A stretch of 64,000 nucleotides of DNA from Bacteroidales bacterium (GTDB lineage Bacteria > Bacteroidota > Bacteroidia > Bacteroidales > F082): positions 49,826-113,825 of the forward strand of contig JAKSMX010000006.1 in assembly GCA_024400305.1 (NCBI GenBank). Reading direction: 5' to 3'. This document shows, in pieces, positions 1 through 7,959 of this stretch; the stretch's first letter is position 1; each line of letters starts with the position of its first letter. The position numbers and the translations under genes are program-made. The notes beneath the pieces are model-generated. The model was not told the origin of the DNA. It was given only the letters and a program-made list of their open reading frames with translations, and searched no databases.

Positions 1-660
1 AGATTTATACGAACTATGGGCTTTAATGACTTTGCAATAGTCTGTTAAGGACTTAGATACTGAGTCCCACATTGGAAACTCCTCTTTCTTTCGTTTTTTT
101 AGTTCCTTATTAAGTTGAACAACATATTCGTTGATAATTGTCTCGAATTCCTTAGTTGTTAGGAAATTTACAACAGCACACTTCTGTGCCGAGTTACAAA
201 AAATGGTTCTTGCTGCTGTAGTCTTTCCCTTACCTGATGGAATAACAGTTTCAGGAGCTCCGGTCAACGCACGAAGGAATACACTCTTGCCTGTGCTTAC
301 AGGACCTGTAATACAAACCTCTACCTCATTCTTTGAAATCTTGTTCGCTATTGCTTCAAAATAACCTTTTGGTCCATAATTATCTCCATTTTTTATTCCT
401 ACGTTGTTGGAAACGAACTCAATAAAAGATTTGACTTTGTTTTCAATACTTTTTCCGTTTTCATCAGCAGACGTCCATACTTCATTAAATTCCGGGAATT
501 TTTCGAGTAGTACACACCAATTTTTACCGTTAATTAACGATTTGAGTTTTTGTGAAAATGCTATTACGTCTTTAACCTCGCCCCAATAGGTGTTGTACCT
601 AGGAGCGATTTCACCTTGCCTATGGGCAACGATTGACGAGATTGTGTCAGCAATTGGCAT
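1..660 (-). CDS. Dynamin-like GTPase, N-terminal part (runs off the left edge)
   Basis: The minus strand is open from an ATG at 660 to the window edge, giving 220 residues without a stop. Residues 119-126 read GPVSTGKS, a P-loop of the GxxSxGKS form seen in dynamin-family GTPases. It is followed by LRALTG and then PSGKGKTTAART, where the threonines fit the switch-I/G2 position. Residues 1-110 before the G domain look helical. The remaining G motifs and the stalk lie outside the window. Bacterial dynamin-like proteins remodel membranes; that role is inferred here. The gene points the same way as the UpxY, M48 and small membrane genes beyond the insertion sequence, so it may once have been part of their operon. 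The IS end lies only 20 bases before the ATG. Another P-loop GTPase family is possible. Confidence 0.6.
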   Translation of the reverse strand, partial: MPIADTISSIVAHRQGEIAPRYNTYWGEVKDVIAFSQKLKSLINGKNWCVLLEKFPEFNEVWTSADENGKSIENKVKSFIEFVSNNVGIKNGDNYGPKGYFEAIANKISKNEVEVCITGPVSTGKSVFLRALTGAPETVIPSGKGKTTAARTIFCNSAQKCAVVNFLTTKEFETIINEYVVQLNKELKKRKKEEFPMWDSVSKSLTDYCKVIKAHSSYKS

Positions 661-680
661 AATATATAATTTTTAATGTA

Positions 681-2027
681 TGTTCTATTAATTCATAAAT
701 TCGGGTGGAAGCCGTTCCGCAAGAGTAAATCTTTCGGAATCAGTCGCTCTTCAGAGGACTTCGGCTTTCGATTGCGTTCGTTTATCCACTCATTGGCATG
801 CTGTTTTTGACGATTTGACACGTATGGGCACAGTTATCCCTTGCAGGTGATAAGCTGTGGCTGGTAAATGTTGATCTGTAAATATCTGAATATGTTATAT
901 GCGAGGTTGGTCAGAGCGTTGGCTGCTTTGGCTCGCACCATTCCGATGCTGCGGACAAGCGAGCCGTTCATCGCTCCCTCGATGAAGCCGAAGATGTGCT
1001 CGACGCTGCACCTGTCCTTGGACTTGATGCGGTTGTTCCGCTTCTGCTCGTCGGTCAGAGGTCTGTTGCGATGTCCCTTCTCACAGATGACGGGATTCAT
1101 TCCGCATTCTTTCACGATGTCATCCTTGGATTCATAACCTGCATCAAGGAACAAATCCTGTCCTTTATCTTTCTCTTCAATGAGGGGTTTGATAACATTT
1201 GAATCATGTACGCTTGCGTCTGTTGTGTGATACTTCTCTATGAGTTTTGTCTTCTTGTCTGCTTTGACGTGATTCTTGTAACCGTAGTGATTCTCACCGC
1301 GTTTCTTCGTCCAGCGAGCATCAATATCCTTGTGTGACTTCTTGGCCAGTTTGTGTTTCTTCTCCTTCTCGGAGTCGCCATCCTCGGGATTCCACAGGCC
1401 TTTGCCGTTGCCGACTTTGATTTGTTTGTTCTCCTCCCTGGTGTTTCTCTGCTTTGGGGCTTCAACAAATGTAGCATCAATTATCTTACCCTCGTTGAAT
1501 GAAAGTCCCTTGTCGTCAAGGAAGGTGCGGAACTCATCAAACAGGCGGTCGAAGGTGCCGTCCTCAGCAAGCTTGTTCTTGCATGCCCAAACAGTCTTCT
1601 CGTCAGGAACCTCTGCCACTGTATGAATGCCAAGGAACTGGCGGAAGCTGGTACGGTCTATAATCTGATACTGTATCTGGTGGTCGCCCAAACCATAGTA
1701 ACGCTGAAGGAATATGACCTTGAACATAAGGACGACATCTATCTGCGGACGTCCCGCAAGAGTCTTGCAGTCCTTCCTGACCAGAGCCTCTTCAAGTGCG
1801 GGACGGAACATCTCAAAGTCGACCAGTGCGGCGAGCTGCTCAAGGGGGTTGCCCATCCGGGAGAGTGCCTCGATGGTGAACTCCTCCTCGAACAGGTTCT
1901 CGCCCATCGGTTTGCGGTATATAGTAGTCTTCTGCATGTTTCTGTACGATTTCTGCTGCAAAGATACGACTTTTTCCTGAAATATCATACTAAATATCTA
2001 ATTATTAGCAAGTTAATTTATAGAACA
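681..2027 (-). mobile_element. IS5-family insertion sequence (about 1.35 kb)
   Basis: A single transposase gene is flanked by imperfect 15-bp inverted repeats at 681-695 and 2013-2027; 13 of 15 bases match, starting TGTTCTAT. The size suits IS5-family elements. No target-site duplication is visible, so the exact outer ends are uncertain. The stretch 698-833 between the left end and the transposase stop holds an open frame of about 40 codons on the minus strand with no ATG, possibly degenerate. The element sits immediately upstream of the dynamin-like gene. Confidence 0.7.
834..1988 (-). CDS. IS5-family DDE transposase
   Basis: A 384-residue transposase that appears intact. The N-terminal part (about 35-130) has the DUF772-type fold sequence (LAGRPQIDVVLMFKVIFLQR) typical of IS5 elements. 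The catalytic triad is visible as D171 (IIDATFV), D282 (FLDAGYES) and E330 (SVEHIFGF). A lysine-rich insert around 185-245 is usual for this group. The ATG at 1988 gives the longest frame, but Met18 (MQKTT) is an equally good start. The protein cuts and rejoins the element's ends during transposition; no frameshift is seen, so the element may still be active. Confidence 0.9.
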   Translation of the reverse strand: MIFQEKVVSLQQKSYRNMQKTTIYRKPMGENLFEEEFTIEALSRMGNPLEQLAALVDFEMFRPALEEALVRKDCKTLAGRPQIDVVLMFKVIFLQRYYGLGDHQIQYQIIDRTSFRQFLGIHTVAEVPDEKTVWACKNKLAEDGTFDRLFDEFRTFLDDKGLSFNEGKIIDATFVEAPKQRNTREENKQIKVGNGKGLWNPEDGDSEKEKKHKLAKKSHKDIDARWTKKRGENHYGYKNHVKADKKTKLIEKYHTTDASVHDSNVIKPLIEEKDKGQDLFLDAGYESKDDIVKECGMNPVICEKGHRNRPLTDEQKRNNRIKSKDRCSVEHIFGFIEGAMNGSLVRSIGMVRAKAANALTNLAYNIFRYLQINIYQPQLITCKG

Positions 2028-2244
2028 GCCCTAAAATAATATTTCTTAATATATGACAATAAATCGGTTATTCATCTGATAGCCGTGAAAAAAAAGTATT
2101 AGTAACTCAGGTATCCTCCACTAATCTAATCATAAACTGAGGGAAAAGCGTGACTTTCGCCATCCTGATATAACTTTTTCAAAAAATATCATTCCTTGCT
2201 TCCATAGGTATCCCCCCCTCGAGTCATTGCCGCTAACCCCATCC

Positions 2245-2481
2245 TCAATTCTCCTTCACAAAATAACATATCGCCCCCGCAATCACTATAATCCCGATAA
2301 CAACCCATACCCAGACAGGAATAGAAGCAAGGAAGCTCTTATTCTGGACCGCAGCACGAGCAGCATCATCTACATAAGGGACAGCTTTCTTCGCCACCTT
2401 CGCAATTTCTTCCAGTTGGCGGCCACTTGGCGCAAGTGCGTATAACTGTGATACAGAGCCTGACAATGAAAGTAAAAACAT
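2245..2481 (-). CDS. Small membrane protein of unknown function
   Basis: A 78-residue protein with a hydrophobic N-terminus (MFLLSLSGSVSQLYAL), which may be a signal sequence, a central amphipathic stretch (residues 20-45, rich in Ala, Lys and Glu) and one strong membrane segment at about 52-74 (IPVWVWVVIGIIVIAGAICY), ending in KEN. It lies 107 bases downstream of the sigma-like/M48 gene in the same direction, and is probably the last gene of that group before the insertion sequence. No family was recognised. A membrane partner or substrate of the protease is only a guess. Confidence 0.55.
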   Translation of the reverse strand: MFLLSLSGSVSQLYALAPSGRQLEEIAKVAKKAVPYVDDAARAAVQNKSFLASIPVWVWVVIGIIVIAGAICYFVKEN

Positions 2482-2588
2482 AACATTACTAATTTAAAGT
2501 TTCATACACACTTTGATTTCATTCTCTTTGTACATCCCTGCATAACAGAAGGTCAGTCGATATCTGCCAATCTTTTTCTAATACGTTT

Positions 2589-3455
2589 TTACCTGAGATA
2601 ACAATGCGTCAGGAACCTGTTGTATTCTCCGCTCTCCATCCACTTCAGCAATTCCGCCGAACGCATCACAGTCCAAGGATGTGTTTCGTCAGCAATGGAA
2701 ATGAACTTGACCACTTTGTTCATTCCATCATAATCAAGCATCTTGAAATCCCGCGCCTGCTGGATGAATGACTCGGTTTTGATACTATTGAACTCTTTCA
2801 ATGGAAGACCAGCCATCTTGACGAAAGCGCGAATCATTGCTTCATGATTCTGGCAGCCAAGAAGTCCTGCACGGTCGGCGGTGAATTCCGACATTCGATT
2901 CCAATAATAAAGTGCATACTGCAACCCGCCAGCAAGGAGCGTCCCTCCCGGAATAGAATCAATTATTATGTCAATCATCTGAGCCATCATGTGATACAAC
3001 ATGTGATTGCTCTTTATGTGTCCCAGCTCGTGCGATACGACGAACATGATTTCGTCATCGTCACAAAGGTCAATCCAACCCGAACCAAGAATGATGACAG
3101 GGCGCTCTGCGCCAATGGTACAGGCATTTATGGAGTAATCCCAATTAATCCTCAACTCCGGGATCTTTTCCACGAACAGATGACCGGCGACCACCCCTAA
3201 CCAACTGCCAAATGACGATTTCCATCTGAACGAACGAAGAGCGCACCAGTCATTGGCCCGCAGGTGGATGAACAATTCAGCCTGTAGCTGCTCGAGATAA
3301 AAAAGGTTATCGTAATATTTACGGCAAAGCTTCTTCAGAAGTGGGACGTAACGCACATAGATGATGTAGAGGACGGCCTCCTGATTTGCATTCTCCAAAG
3401 CCAGCCGCACCAGTTCCCTGTCTTCGATGTCCTTATAATCAGCAGATAATTTCAT
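2589..3455 (-). CDS. Sigma-70 region-2-like domain fused to an M48 metallopeptidase
   Basis: From the ATG at 3455 the protein has 288 residues; a TTG at 3467 would add four. Residues 10-95 read like ECF sigma region 2: an ELVRLALENANQEAV helix, a tyrosine-rich LCRKYY helix, then LQAELFIHL and SFRWKSSFGSWLGVVA, which match the -10 recognition helix pattern (compare QExF..L, F.geSSF.tWL). No sigma region 4 follows. From about residue 97 the protein becomes an M48 (Ste24/HtpX-like) zinc peptidase: HELGH at 142-146 supplies the two zinc histidines and the catalytic Glu, and E190 in SEFTADRAG supplies the third ligand. No clear membrane anchor is seen, unlike HtpX. It begins 8 bases after the antiterminator stop, so the two are probably translated together. 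The fusion frame is intact across the join. Confidence 0.75.
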   Translation of the reverse strand: MKLSADYKDIEDRELVRLALENANQEAVLYIIYVRYVPLLKKLCRKYYDNLFYLEQLQAELFIHLRANDWCALRSFRWKSSFGSWLGVVAGHLFVEKIPELRINWDYSINACTIGAERPVIILGSGWIDLCDDDEIMFVVSHELGHIKSNHMLYHMMAQMIDIIIDSIPGGTLLAGGLQYALYYWNRMSEFTADRAGLLGCQNHEAMIRAFVKMAGLPLKEFNSIKTESFIQQARDFKMLDYDGMNKVVKFISIADETHPWTVMRSAELLKWMESGEYNRFLTHCYLR

Positions 3456-3463
3456 AAACCTTA

Positions 3464-4072
3464 TCAATTAATCTTTTCAACCTCACTCTGATTGATTCTC
3501 ACCTTGGCGAACCCCAGTGAATCAATCGCTATCACTATATATGTCCCTTGCGGATCAACGATTATATTCCCTTCAATTCCGGCCAGCGTCCCTGTCGTCA
3601 CCCTCACCGCATCTCCCAGACGGAATCGAACGTTTTCTATCGTGACAGGAGTTGTCGCTTTGGAAAGCATCTCCTTAAACCGTTGCATCTGTTTGTCAGG
3701 TATGATCGCCACAGGATAACTTCCAGCCCTTCCTTTGGTGTGATCTGACATGAATTTCTTCACATAGCCGAAGTTCACAGCTTCCTTCCGTTTCTTCTCC
3801 GTGCATTTCATAAACAGCACGGCTGGCAGCAGCACACGGTCAACATCTTTCTTCCTGCCGTTCCTCCAAACTCTCTTTTCGCGCTGTGTCGGGACATAGC
3901 ATTCGTATGCGTCTCCCATCCTCGCGTCCATGAGCCTTTCCGCCACGGAACGCTCGGAATTGTTATTGACGACAGCCACATACCAGTGGGTTTCCTCCAC
4001 GCCTACGGCGCCGTCAACGACATCCGCTGACGCAACTTCATCAACCTCGGTTCGCTCCACAGCACGTTCCAT
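3464..4072 (-). CDS. UpxY-family transcription antiterminator (NusG paralogue)
   Basis: A 202-residue NusG-type protein. After an acidic extension of about 27 residues comes the NGN domain (HWYVAVVNNNSERSVAERL, then CYVPTQREKRVWRNGRKK and VLLPAVLFMKC), and the C-terminal KOW domain begins near LGDAVRVTTGTLAGIEGNI. In Bacteroides, UpxY proteins are encoded first in long operons (capsules) and let RNA polymerase read through early terminators of their own operon. Here no polysaccharide genes follow; the next gene is the sigma-like/M48 fusion 8 bases away. It is therefore likely to drive this accessory operon. A TAnnTTTGC promoter lies 58 bases upstream. Confidence 0.85.
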   Translation of the reverse strand: MERAVERTEVDEVASADVVDGAVGVEETHWYVAVVNNNSERSVAERLMDARMGDAYECYVPTQREKRVWRNGRKKDVDRVLLPAVLFMKCTEKKRKEAVNFGYVKKFMSDHTKGRAGSYPVAIIPDKQMQRFKEMLSKATTPVTIENVRFRLGDAVRVTTGTLAGIEGNIIVDPQGTYIVIAIDSLGFAKVRINQSEVEKIN

Positions 4073-4129
4073 CTTCTTGTGTTTATGTGCTTATATCATA
4101 CCTTGCGCTTTTATTTCAAAAAACGCCTT

Positions 4130-4138
4130 GCAAATTTA
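4130..4138 (-). promoter_or_regulatory. -7 promoter element TAAATTTGC for the UpxY operon
   Basis: On the minus strand this reads TAAATTTGC, a match to the Bacteroidetes -7 consensus TAnnTTTG. It lies 58 bases before the antiterminator ATG, leaving a short leader in which an antitermination signal could act. Confidence 0.55.
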
Positions 4139-4270
4139 TCACATACATTTCAAAATACCAATCAAATTTTCTTTGAATTTGCTCTGGATTATCAAACATA
4201 AATAGCACTTATTGCGATTGTAAATAATTTATAATCAAAACAAATAAATATTTACAAATCTTTTTTCGTT

Positions 4271-4591
4271 CTATTTCTTTGAACACATTCTGTACCTACA
4301 CCCGCTGCACACGTCTCCGCTGACAAGCGCTTTCCTGCTTACTTTCACCATGATATATACATCCTCCTCACCGTCACCTTCCTCATCATTTGTAAAATGC
4401 CTGAAAAAATCATAGTCCAACGCCACAGAGACGCGCTGCAGCAACGCGACATCTATTGACTCGCGCTTCAGAATATCATACGCATTGCCCGACGAAACGC
4501 TTATTTTCGCGGCAAAGTCCCTGATTGACAGCCCGAGTTCTTTTCTCCTATTGTCAATCAATTCTCCGATGTTGATCTTGTCACAATTCAT
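4271..4591 (-). CDS. XRE-like helix-turn-helix DNA-binding protein
   Basis: The ATG at 4591 gives 106 residues; the frame extends upstream, but those codons give unlikely protein sequence. Residues 7-60 form a Cro/C1-type HTH: IGELIDNRRKELGLSIRDFAAKISVSSGNAYDILK, followed by a helix and LLQRVSVALDYDFFRHF. After an acidic linker (NDEEGDGEED) the C-terminal tail is basic and has three cysteines (CSGCRYRMC), a possible small metal site. Proteins of this shape are common beside accessory and mobile genes in Bacteroidetes and probably regulate a neighbouring operon. The target is unknown. Confidence 0.65.
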   Translation of the reverse strand: MNCDKINIGELIDNRRKELGLSIRDFAAKISVSSGNAYDILKRESIDVALLQRVSVALDYDFFRHFTNDEEGDGEEDVYIMVKVSRKALVSGDVCSGCRYRMCSKK

Positions 4592-4978
4592 TTCGAATAC
4601 TTTATTACAACACCAATAACACCGTAATCTGTAAATAAAAAAAGTGCGGCTCTTCCTTACTCTGCTTTCAAGGTATCGCCAAACACCCAAGTATCCAAAT
4701 AGGGAAGCCCGCACCGAAACCGGTGAGCCTTCGATCATATTTACATGGGATACTTCTTAATTTGGTGATTTTTGAAAACACCCGTAAATAGCGAACGCTA
4801 CTTTTTCATATATGTCATTTATACCGTATTACTGTTTCTTACTTCAATGTTTAAATTAACGCTGCAAATTTACGAAACATTTTCCATGATTCAACATGCT
4901 TGATGTTTTTTTATGAAACAATTAAAAAACACCTGTAAGGCATACATTTTCAGCAAGTTATCCTGTCTTCGTCTTCTT
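4592..4978 (+). other. Gene-free stretch
   Basis: No supported gene is present. The only structure noted is a 5-bp stem hairpin with an AA loop (TAGCGAACGCTA, 4789-4800), followed by a short T-run on the plus strand. No -7 promoter match was recognised for the HTH gene that starts at 4591. Confidence 0.4.
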
Positions 4979-5602
4979 TCAGACCATCCCAAACACCGAA
5001 TCCGATGCCAGCTCCCTTTCCTCGGAATAGAATGTGATATAACACGCCACCTCGTGATCCGGATTGATTTTGGTCTCAACCATGCCTGTCGTGTCGGAAC
5101 GCCGCCCGACGTTCTCGAATGTCTCCACGTTCATGTTGGTGGTGTCGATGAGAGCCATCATCGCAATGTCTTTTGATTTGGCGCTGCCATCGCCGCTATT
5201 GTCGGTCCAACTCACAATTACATTGCCGCCGTCACGGGAGAACGACACGCCCGCAGCTGCGGTGAGACTGCCGCGTCCCACCATTATCCTGTCGTAAAAA
5301 GTTTCAACACCCGACTCGTCCGCCTTGAAGGCGTTCCTGAAATTGTACTGCATCACGGCATTGTACGCCGACTTGTCTTTGGCAAACTCCACAAAACTCT
5401 TCTTTGCAAATGACTTCAGCTTCTTTGAGAAAGCCACCGCCGCCGAAAACTTCGCGCGATGAAGCATCTGACCTTCCGTCTTTGCATCGTGAAATTTCAA
5501 TGGAACGCTTTTCATGTACGGTTTCCCCTTCCACGAACTGCCAATAACAGCCCCTACTTTCCCTGAAAACGGGCCATTGATTCCATCTTTATATTTTCCC
5601 AT
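4979..5602 (-). CDS. DUF6266 family protein
   Basis: A 207-residue protein that begins GKYKDGINGPFSGKVGAVIGSSWKG, the pattern that opens DUF6266 proteins of Bacteroidetes. There is no signal peptide. The middle is rich in Lys, Ala and Phe (residues 45-90), and the C-terminal half (110-205) looks like a beta-sandwich, with strands such as NVIVSWTDNS and VACYITFYSEE. The family has no established function. It is transcribed alone from a TATTTTTGC promoter, 26 bases before its ATG. Confidence 0.7.
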   Translation of the reverse strand: MGKYKDGINGPFSGKVGAVIGSSWKGKPYMKSVPLKFHDAKTEGQMLHRAKFSAAVAFSKKLKSFAKKSFVEFAKDKSAYNAVMQYNFRNAFKADESGVETFYDRIMVGRGSLTAAAGVSFSRDGGNVIVSWTDNSGDGSAKSKDIAMMALIDTTNMNVETFENVGRRSDTTGMVETKINPDHEVACYITFYSEERELASDSVFGMV

Positions 5603-5627
5603 ATTGTTAAAATTTTAGTTTCTTTTG

Positions 5628-5636
5628 GCAAAAATA
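5628..5636 (-). promoter_or_regulatory. -7 promoter element TATTTTTGC for the DUF6266 gene
   Basis: The minus strand reads TATTTTTGC, an exact fit to TAnnTTTGC, 26 bases upstream of the ATG at 5602. Confidence 0.65.
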
Positions 5637-5676
5637 CAAAAAATTCCCGATCGGAATCACGCCGGAACTCAATTTA

Positions 5677-5804
5677 CATCCAATTGCATCCAAATGCATC
5701 CGTTTTCCAGTTTGTTTTTCAATATGTCAGTCAACGACAATATACTTGAAAAACAACACTCAACTTTACTAAATAGGTATAGTTGGTTATAACTTGGTTA
5801 TAAT
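5677..5804. repeat. Short phased repeats upstream of the DUF6266 gene
   Basis: CATCC occurs three times at an exact 10-base spacing (5677, 5687, 5697), that is, on one face of the helix. About 90 bases on, TTGGTTATAA occurs twice in tandem (5784-5793 and 5795-5804). Both look like possible protein-binding sites; nothing else was found in this spacer. Confidence 0.4.
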
Positions 5805-5898
5805 TTAATAGTAAGTTTTTAATTTGAATTTACACTAAAAACCCCGAGCCTTCACGAGACCCAGGGGAAATTATTAACACCATAAAAATCAAAAAAAG

Positions 5899-5984
5899 CG
5901 GAGAGAAAGGGATTCGAACCCTTGGAACGCATAGCGTTCAACGGTTTTCGAGACCGCCCCGATCGACCACTCCGGCATCTCTCC
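5899..5984 (-). tRNA. tRNA-Ser (anticodon CGA)
   Basis: The minus strand folds as a class II tRNA: acceptor GGAGAGA paired with TCTCTCC and discriminator G, D arm, anticodon loop CTCGAAA (CGA), a long variable arm (GAACGC with GCGTTC) and the T arm GGTTCGAATCC. CCA is not encoded. Confidence 0.95.
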
Positions 5985-6005
5985 AACGCTTTACTTCTAC
6001 AGAAT

Positions 6006-6033
6006 GAAAGCAACCCATCTTTGAGTTGCTTTC
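6006..6033 (-). terminator. Hairpin between the two tRNA-Ser genes
   Basis: GAAAGCAAC and GTTGCTTTC form a perfect 9-bp stem around a 10-base loop. It may end transcription or guide processing of a transcript carrying both tRNAs; there is no strong T-run. Confidence 0.45.
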
Positions 6034-6038
6034 CTCAG

Positions 6039-6123
6039 CGGAGACAGAGGGATTCGAACCCCCGATACATTTCTGTATAACGGTTTTCAAGACCGCCGCG
6101 ATCGACCGCTCTGCCATATCTCC
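6039..6123 (-). tRNA. tRNA-Ser (anticodon TGA)
   Basis: A class II tRNA on the minus strand: acceptor GGAGATA with TGTCTCC and discriminator G, anticodon loop CTTGAAA (TGA), variable arm, and T arm GGTTCGAATCC. CCA is not encoded. It lies 54 bases upstream of the other tRNA-Ser. Confidence 0.95.
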
Positions 6124-6208
6124 GCTGCAAAAATACAAAACTTTTTAATGCCACAACTTTTTTTTGAAAAATTTTTCTCGACATTCATTTTTTCTCGAAA
6201 ATTATGCC

Positions 6209-6217
6209 TATCTTTGC
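6209..6217 (+). promoter_or_regulatory. -7 element TATCTTTGC very close to the start codon
   Basis: TATCTTTGC ends 8 bases before the ATG at 6226, so the transcript should start within a few bases of the codon. Confidence 0.65.
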
Positions 6218-6225
6218 CACCGTAA

Positions 6226-7821
6226 ATGAACAGATTTTTAGCACATATCGTCCGTATCGCATTGTTAATCATTGTTTTAGGTTTTGCAAGCTGCAACAAC
6301 CAAGACATCCCTGACGACATGCGGAATTTTCAGAAAAACCATCAAAATAATGTCGTTTTTGTTGAAAATTTAGCCCGTTTAGCCGACAGCTGCACCTCAA
6401 AATACTCTAAAAATTACGCTTTTTTTGAAAAAAAATCGGAAATCTTTTTCCAAAAAGGCATGAACAACCTAAGGAAAAACGACCTGAAAACCGCTTCCGA
6501 TGACCTTTTCACCGCCCTTGATTCCGAAAAAAATTCGATAAGACTCAAAGGAAACGCCACAAACGACGACCTGCACTACCTCGGACAGATATTTGAAAGC
6601 ATCGGCGACGTATATAATAACGTGAACAGCGTGAAACCGGCATCGTATTTCTACGACGAGGCACTCTCACAATTCGAAAAAGCCAGCCGACATCACGAGG
6701 TAATCGACATGCTGCTGAAAATCGGCGACCTCTACCAGAAAAATCACATCTCAAACATCGCACTTCTCAACTACGAAACCGCAGAAGCCAAGAAGAACCT
6801 GACCGAGACACAACTCAACGAAATTCTAATCAAGAAAGGAATAGCACTTTACGACATTTCAGATGTCGAAACCGCCGATTCGATACATGAATTAATATCG
6901 CAAAAATCCTTGCAAAGCATTGAATACAACTATTTTACATCACTTCATTTTTACAATCGGAACGAATTTGAGAAAGCCTTGCCCGACCTGCTGTACTGCT
7001 TCAAGTACGGTTCACCGAGCATGAAAATCAGCACAGCCGAGCTGCTCGCCGACATATATTTCCGCATGGGAAACCGTTACGAGGAACTTCAATACGCCCA
7101 ATACCAAGCAAAAGTGACCTCAGCCGAGGCCCGACTCACACCAATGAAAATGGAGCTTGAAGCAACTTACGACAGATACATCGAAAGCGTTTCTGACAAA
7201 AATCCCACAAAATCAGGCCACCTCAACAAAATAGGCTGGATATTGCTCATCGCCGCCTTCATTTTATTAATAGGTGTCGCTTCGGCATATTTCATTTCGA
7301 AAAAGAAAAACAGAGAATCGCATATAGTAATTCAGAATATTGAAAAAATAATTGATGATAAAGAAAAGATTATCAACGACATATCAAAAAAACTTGAGAA
7401 TGCGGGCAACAACGTCCCGACACATTCCTTCGATGAGGATTACAAAGTCTTTTCAGAAACGAACATATTCAAGGAAATAAAAAGCTCCCTTGAAGGCAAG
7501 ACCATCATGACAAAGACCGTAGGCGACTACCCGCGTCTCGCATTGTCGAACGTAAGGCTCATCACGCTGACAAAAAAGTTCAACGAGTGTTTCCCGAACC
7601 TCGTACATACGCTAAATGAAGTCCATCCGCAACTGACGACGAACGACATCAAATACATAATTCTCGGAACAATGGGGTTTTCCTGCCAGGAAATCGCCGT
7701 TCTTTTGCAGCTTACATACAGCACCGCCAACAAAAGAAACAAGCATATCAGGTCGATTTTGGGCACAGAAGAGGCTCTCGAACACTATTTACCCAACTAT
7801 TTACGTTCATTAAAATACTAA
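6226..7821 (+). CDS. Membrane-bound TPR protein with cytoplasmic LuxR-like HTH
   Basis: A 531-residue protein. The N-terminus is a lipoprotein-type signal (VLGFASC, lipobox Cys near 23). Residues 60-310 are helical repeats of TPR type, with pairs such as DDLHYLGQIFESIGDVYNN and VIDMLLKIGDLYQK. One membrane segment follows (about 333-353), then a charged coiled linker, and a C-terminal HTH around 460-505 (LTTNDIKYIILGTMGFSCQEIA, then STANKRNKHIRSILG). This architecture is common in Bacteroidetes and suggests a sensor with an outer TPR domain and an inner DNA-binding domain. The target is unknown. The gene at 61335-62960 has the same design. It is probably transcribed alone. Confidence 0.75.
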   Translation: MNRFLAHIVRIALLIIVLGFASCNNQDIPDDMRNFQKNHQNNVVFVENLARLADSCTSKYSKNYAFFEKKSEIFFQKGMNNLRKNDLKTASDDLFTALDSEKNSIRLKGNATNDDLHYLGQIFESIGDVYNNVNSVKPASYFYDEALSQFEKASRHHEVIDMLLKIGDLYQKNHISNIALLNYETAEAKKNLTETQLNEILIKKGIALYDISDVETADSIHELISQKSLQSIEYNYFTSLHFYNRNEFEKALPDLLYCFKYGSPSMKISTAELLADIYFRMGNRYEELQYAQYQAKVTSAEARLTPMKMELEATYDRYIESVSDKNPTKSGHLNKIGWILLIAAFILLIGVASAYFISKKKNRESHIVIQNIEKIIDDKEKIINDISKKLENAGNNVPTHSFDEDYKVFSETNIFKEIKSSLEGKTIMTKTVGDYPRLALSNVRLITLTKKFNECFPNLVHTLNEVHPQLTTNDIKYIILGTMGFSCQEIAVLLQLTYSTANKRNKHIRSILGTEEALEHYLPNYLRSLKY

Positions 7822-7905
7822 TTTCGCATCGTCATAAGTTACGTTGTCTCAATTGGTTACAAGGATTCTTGCGACATTTTTCAACAAAATACAGCGTCAA
7901 AACAC

Positions 7906-7937
7906 TTGACAAAATTTTAATGGTGTTGTATTTTTGC
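7906..7937 (+). promoter_or_regulatory. Promoter of the GWxTD gene (TTGAC and TATTTTTGC)
   Basis: TTGAC at 7906-7910 and TATTTTTGC at 7929-7937 fit the Bacteroidetes -33/-7 pattern with suitable spacing. The ATG lies 22 bases after the -7 box. Confidence 0.7.
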
Positions 7938-7959
7938 AGCCGAAACAACAAAAATTTGA

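Noticed and set aside
698-833. A separate gene between the IS left end and the transposase
   Set aside because: The frame of about 40 codons has no ATG and lies within the presumed element; it is probably IS sequence or debris.
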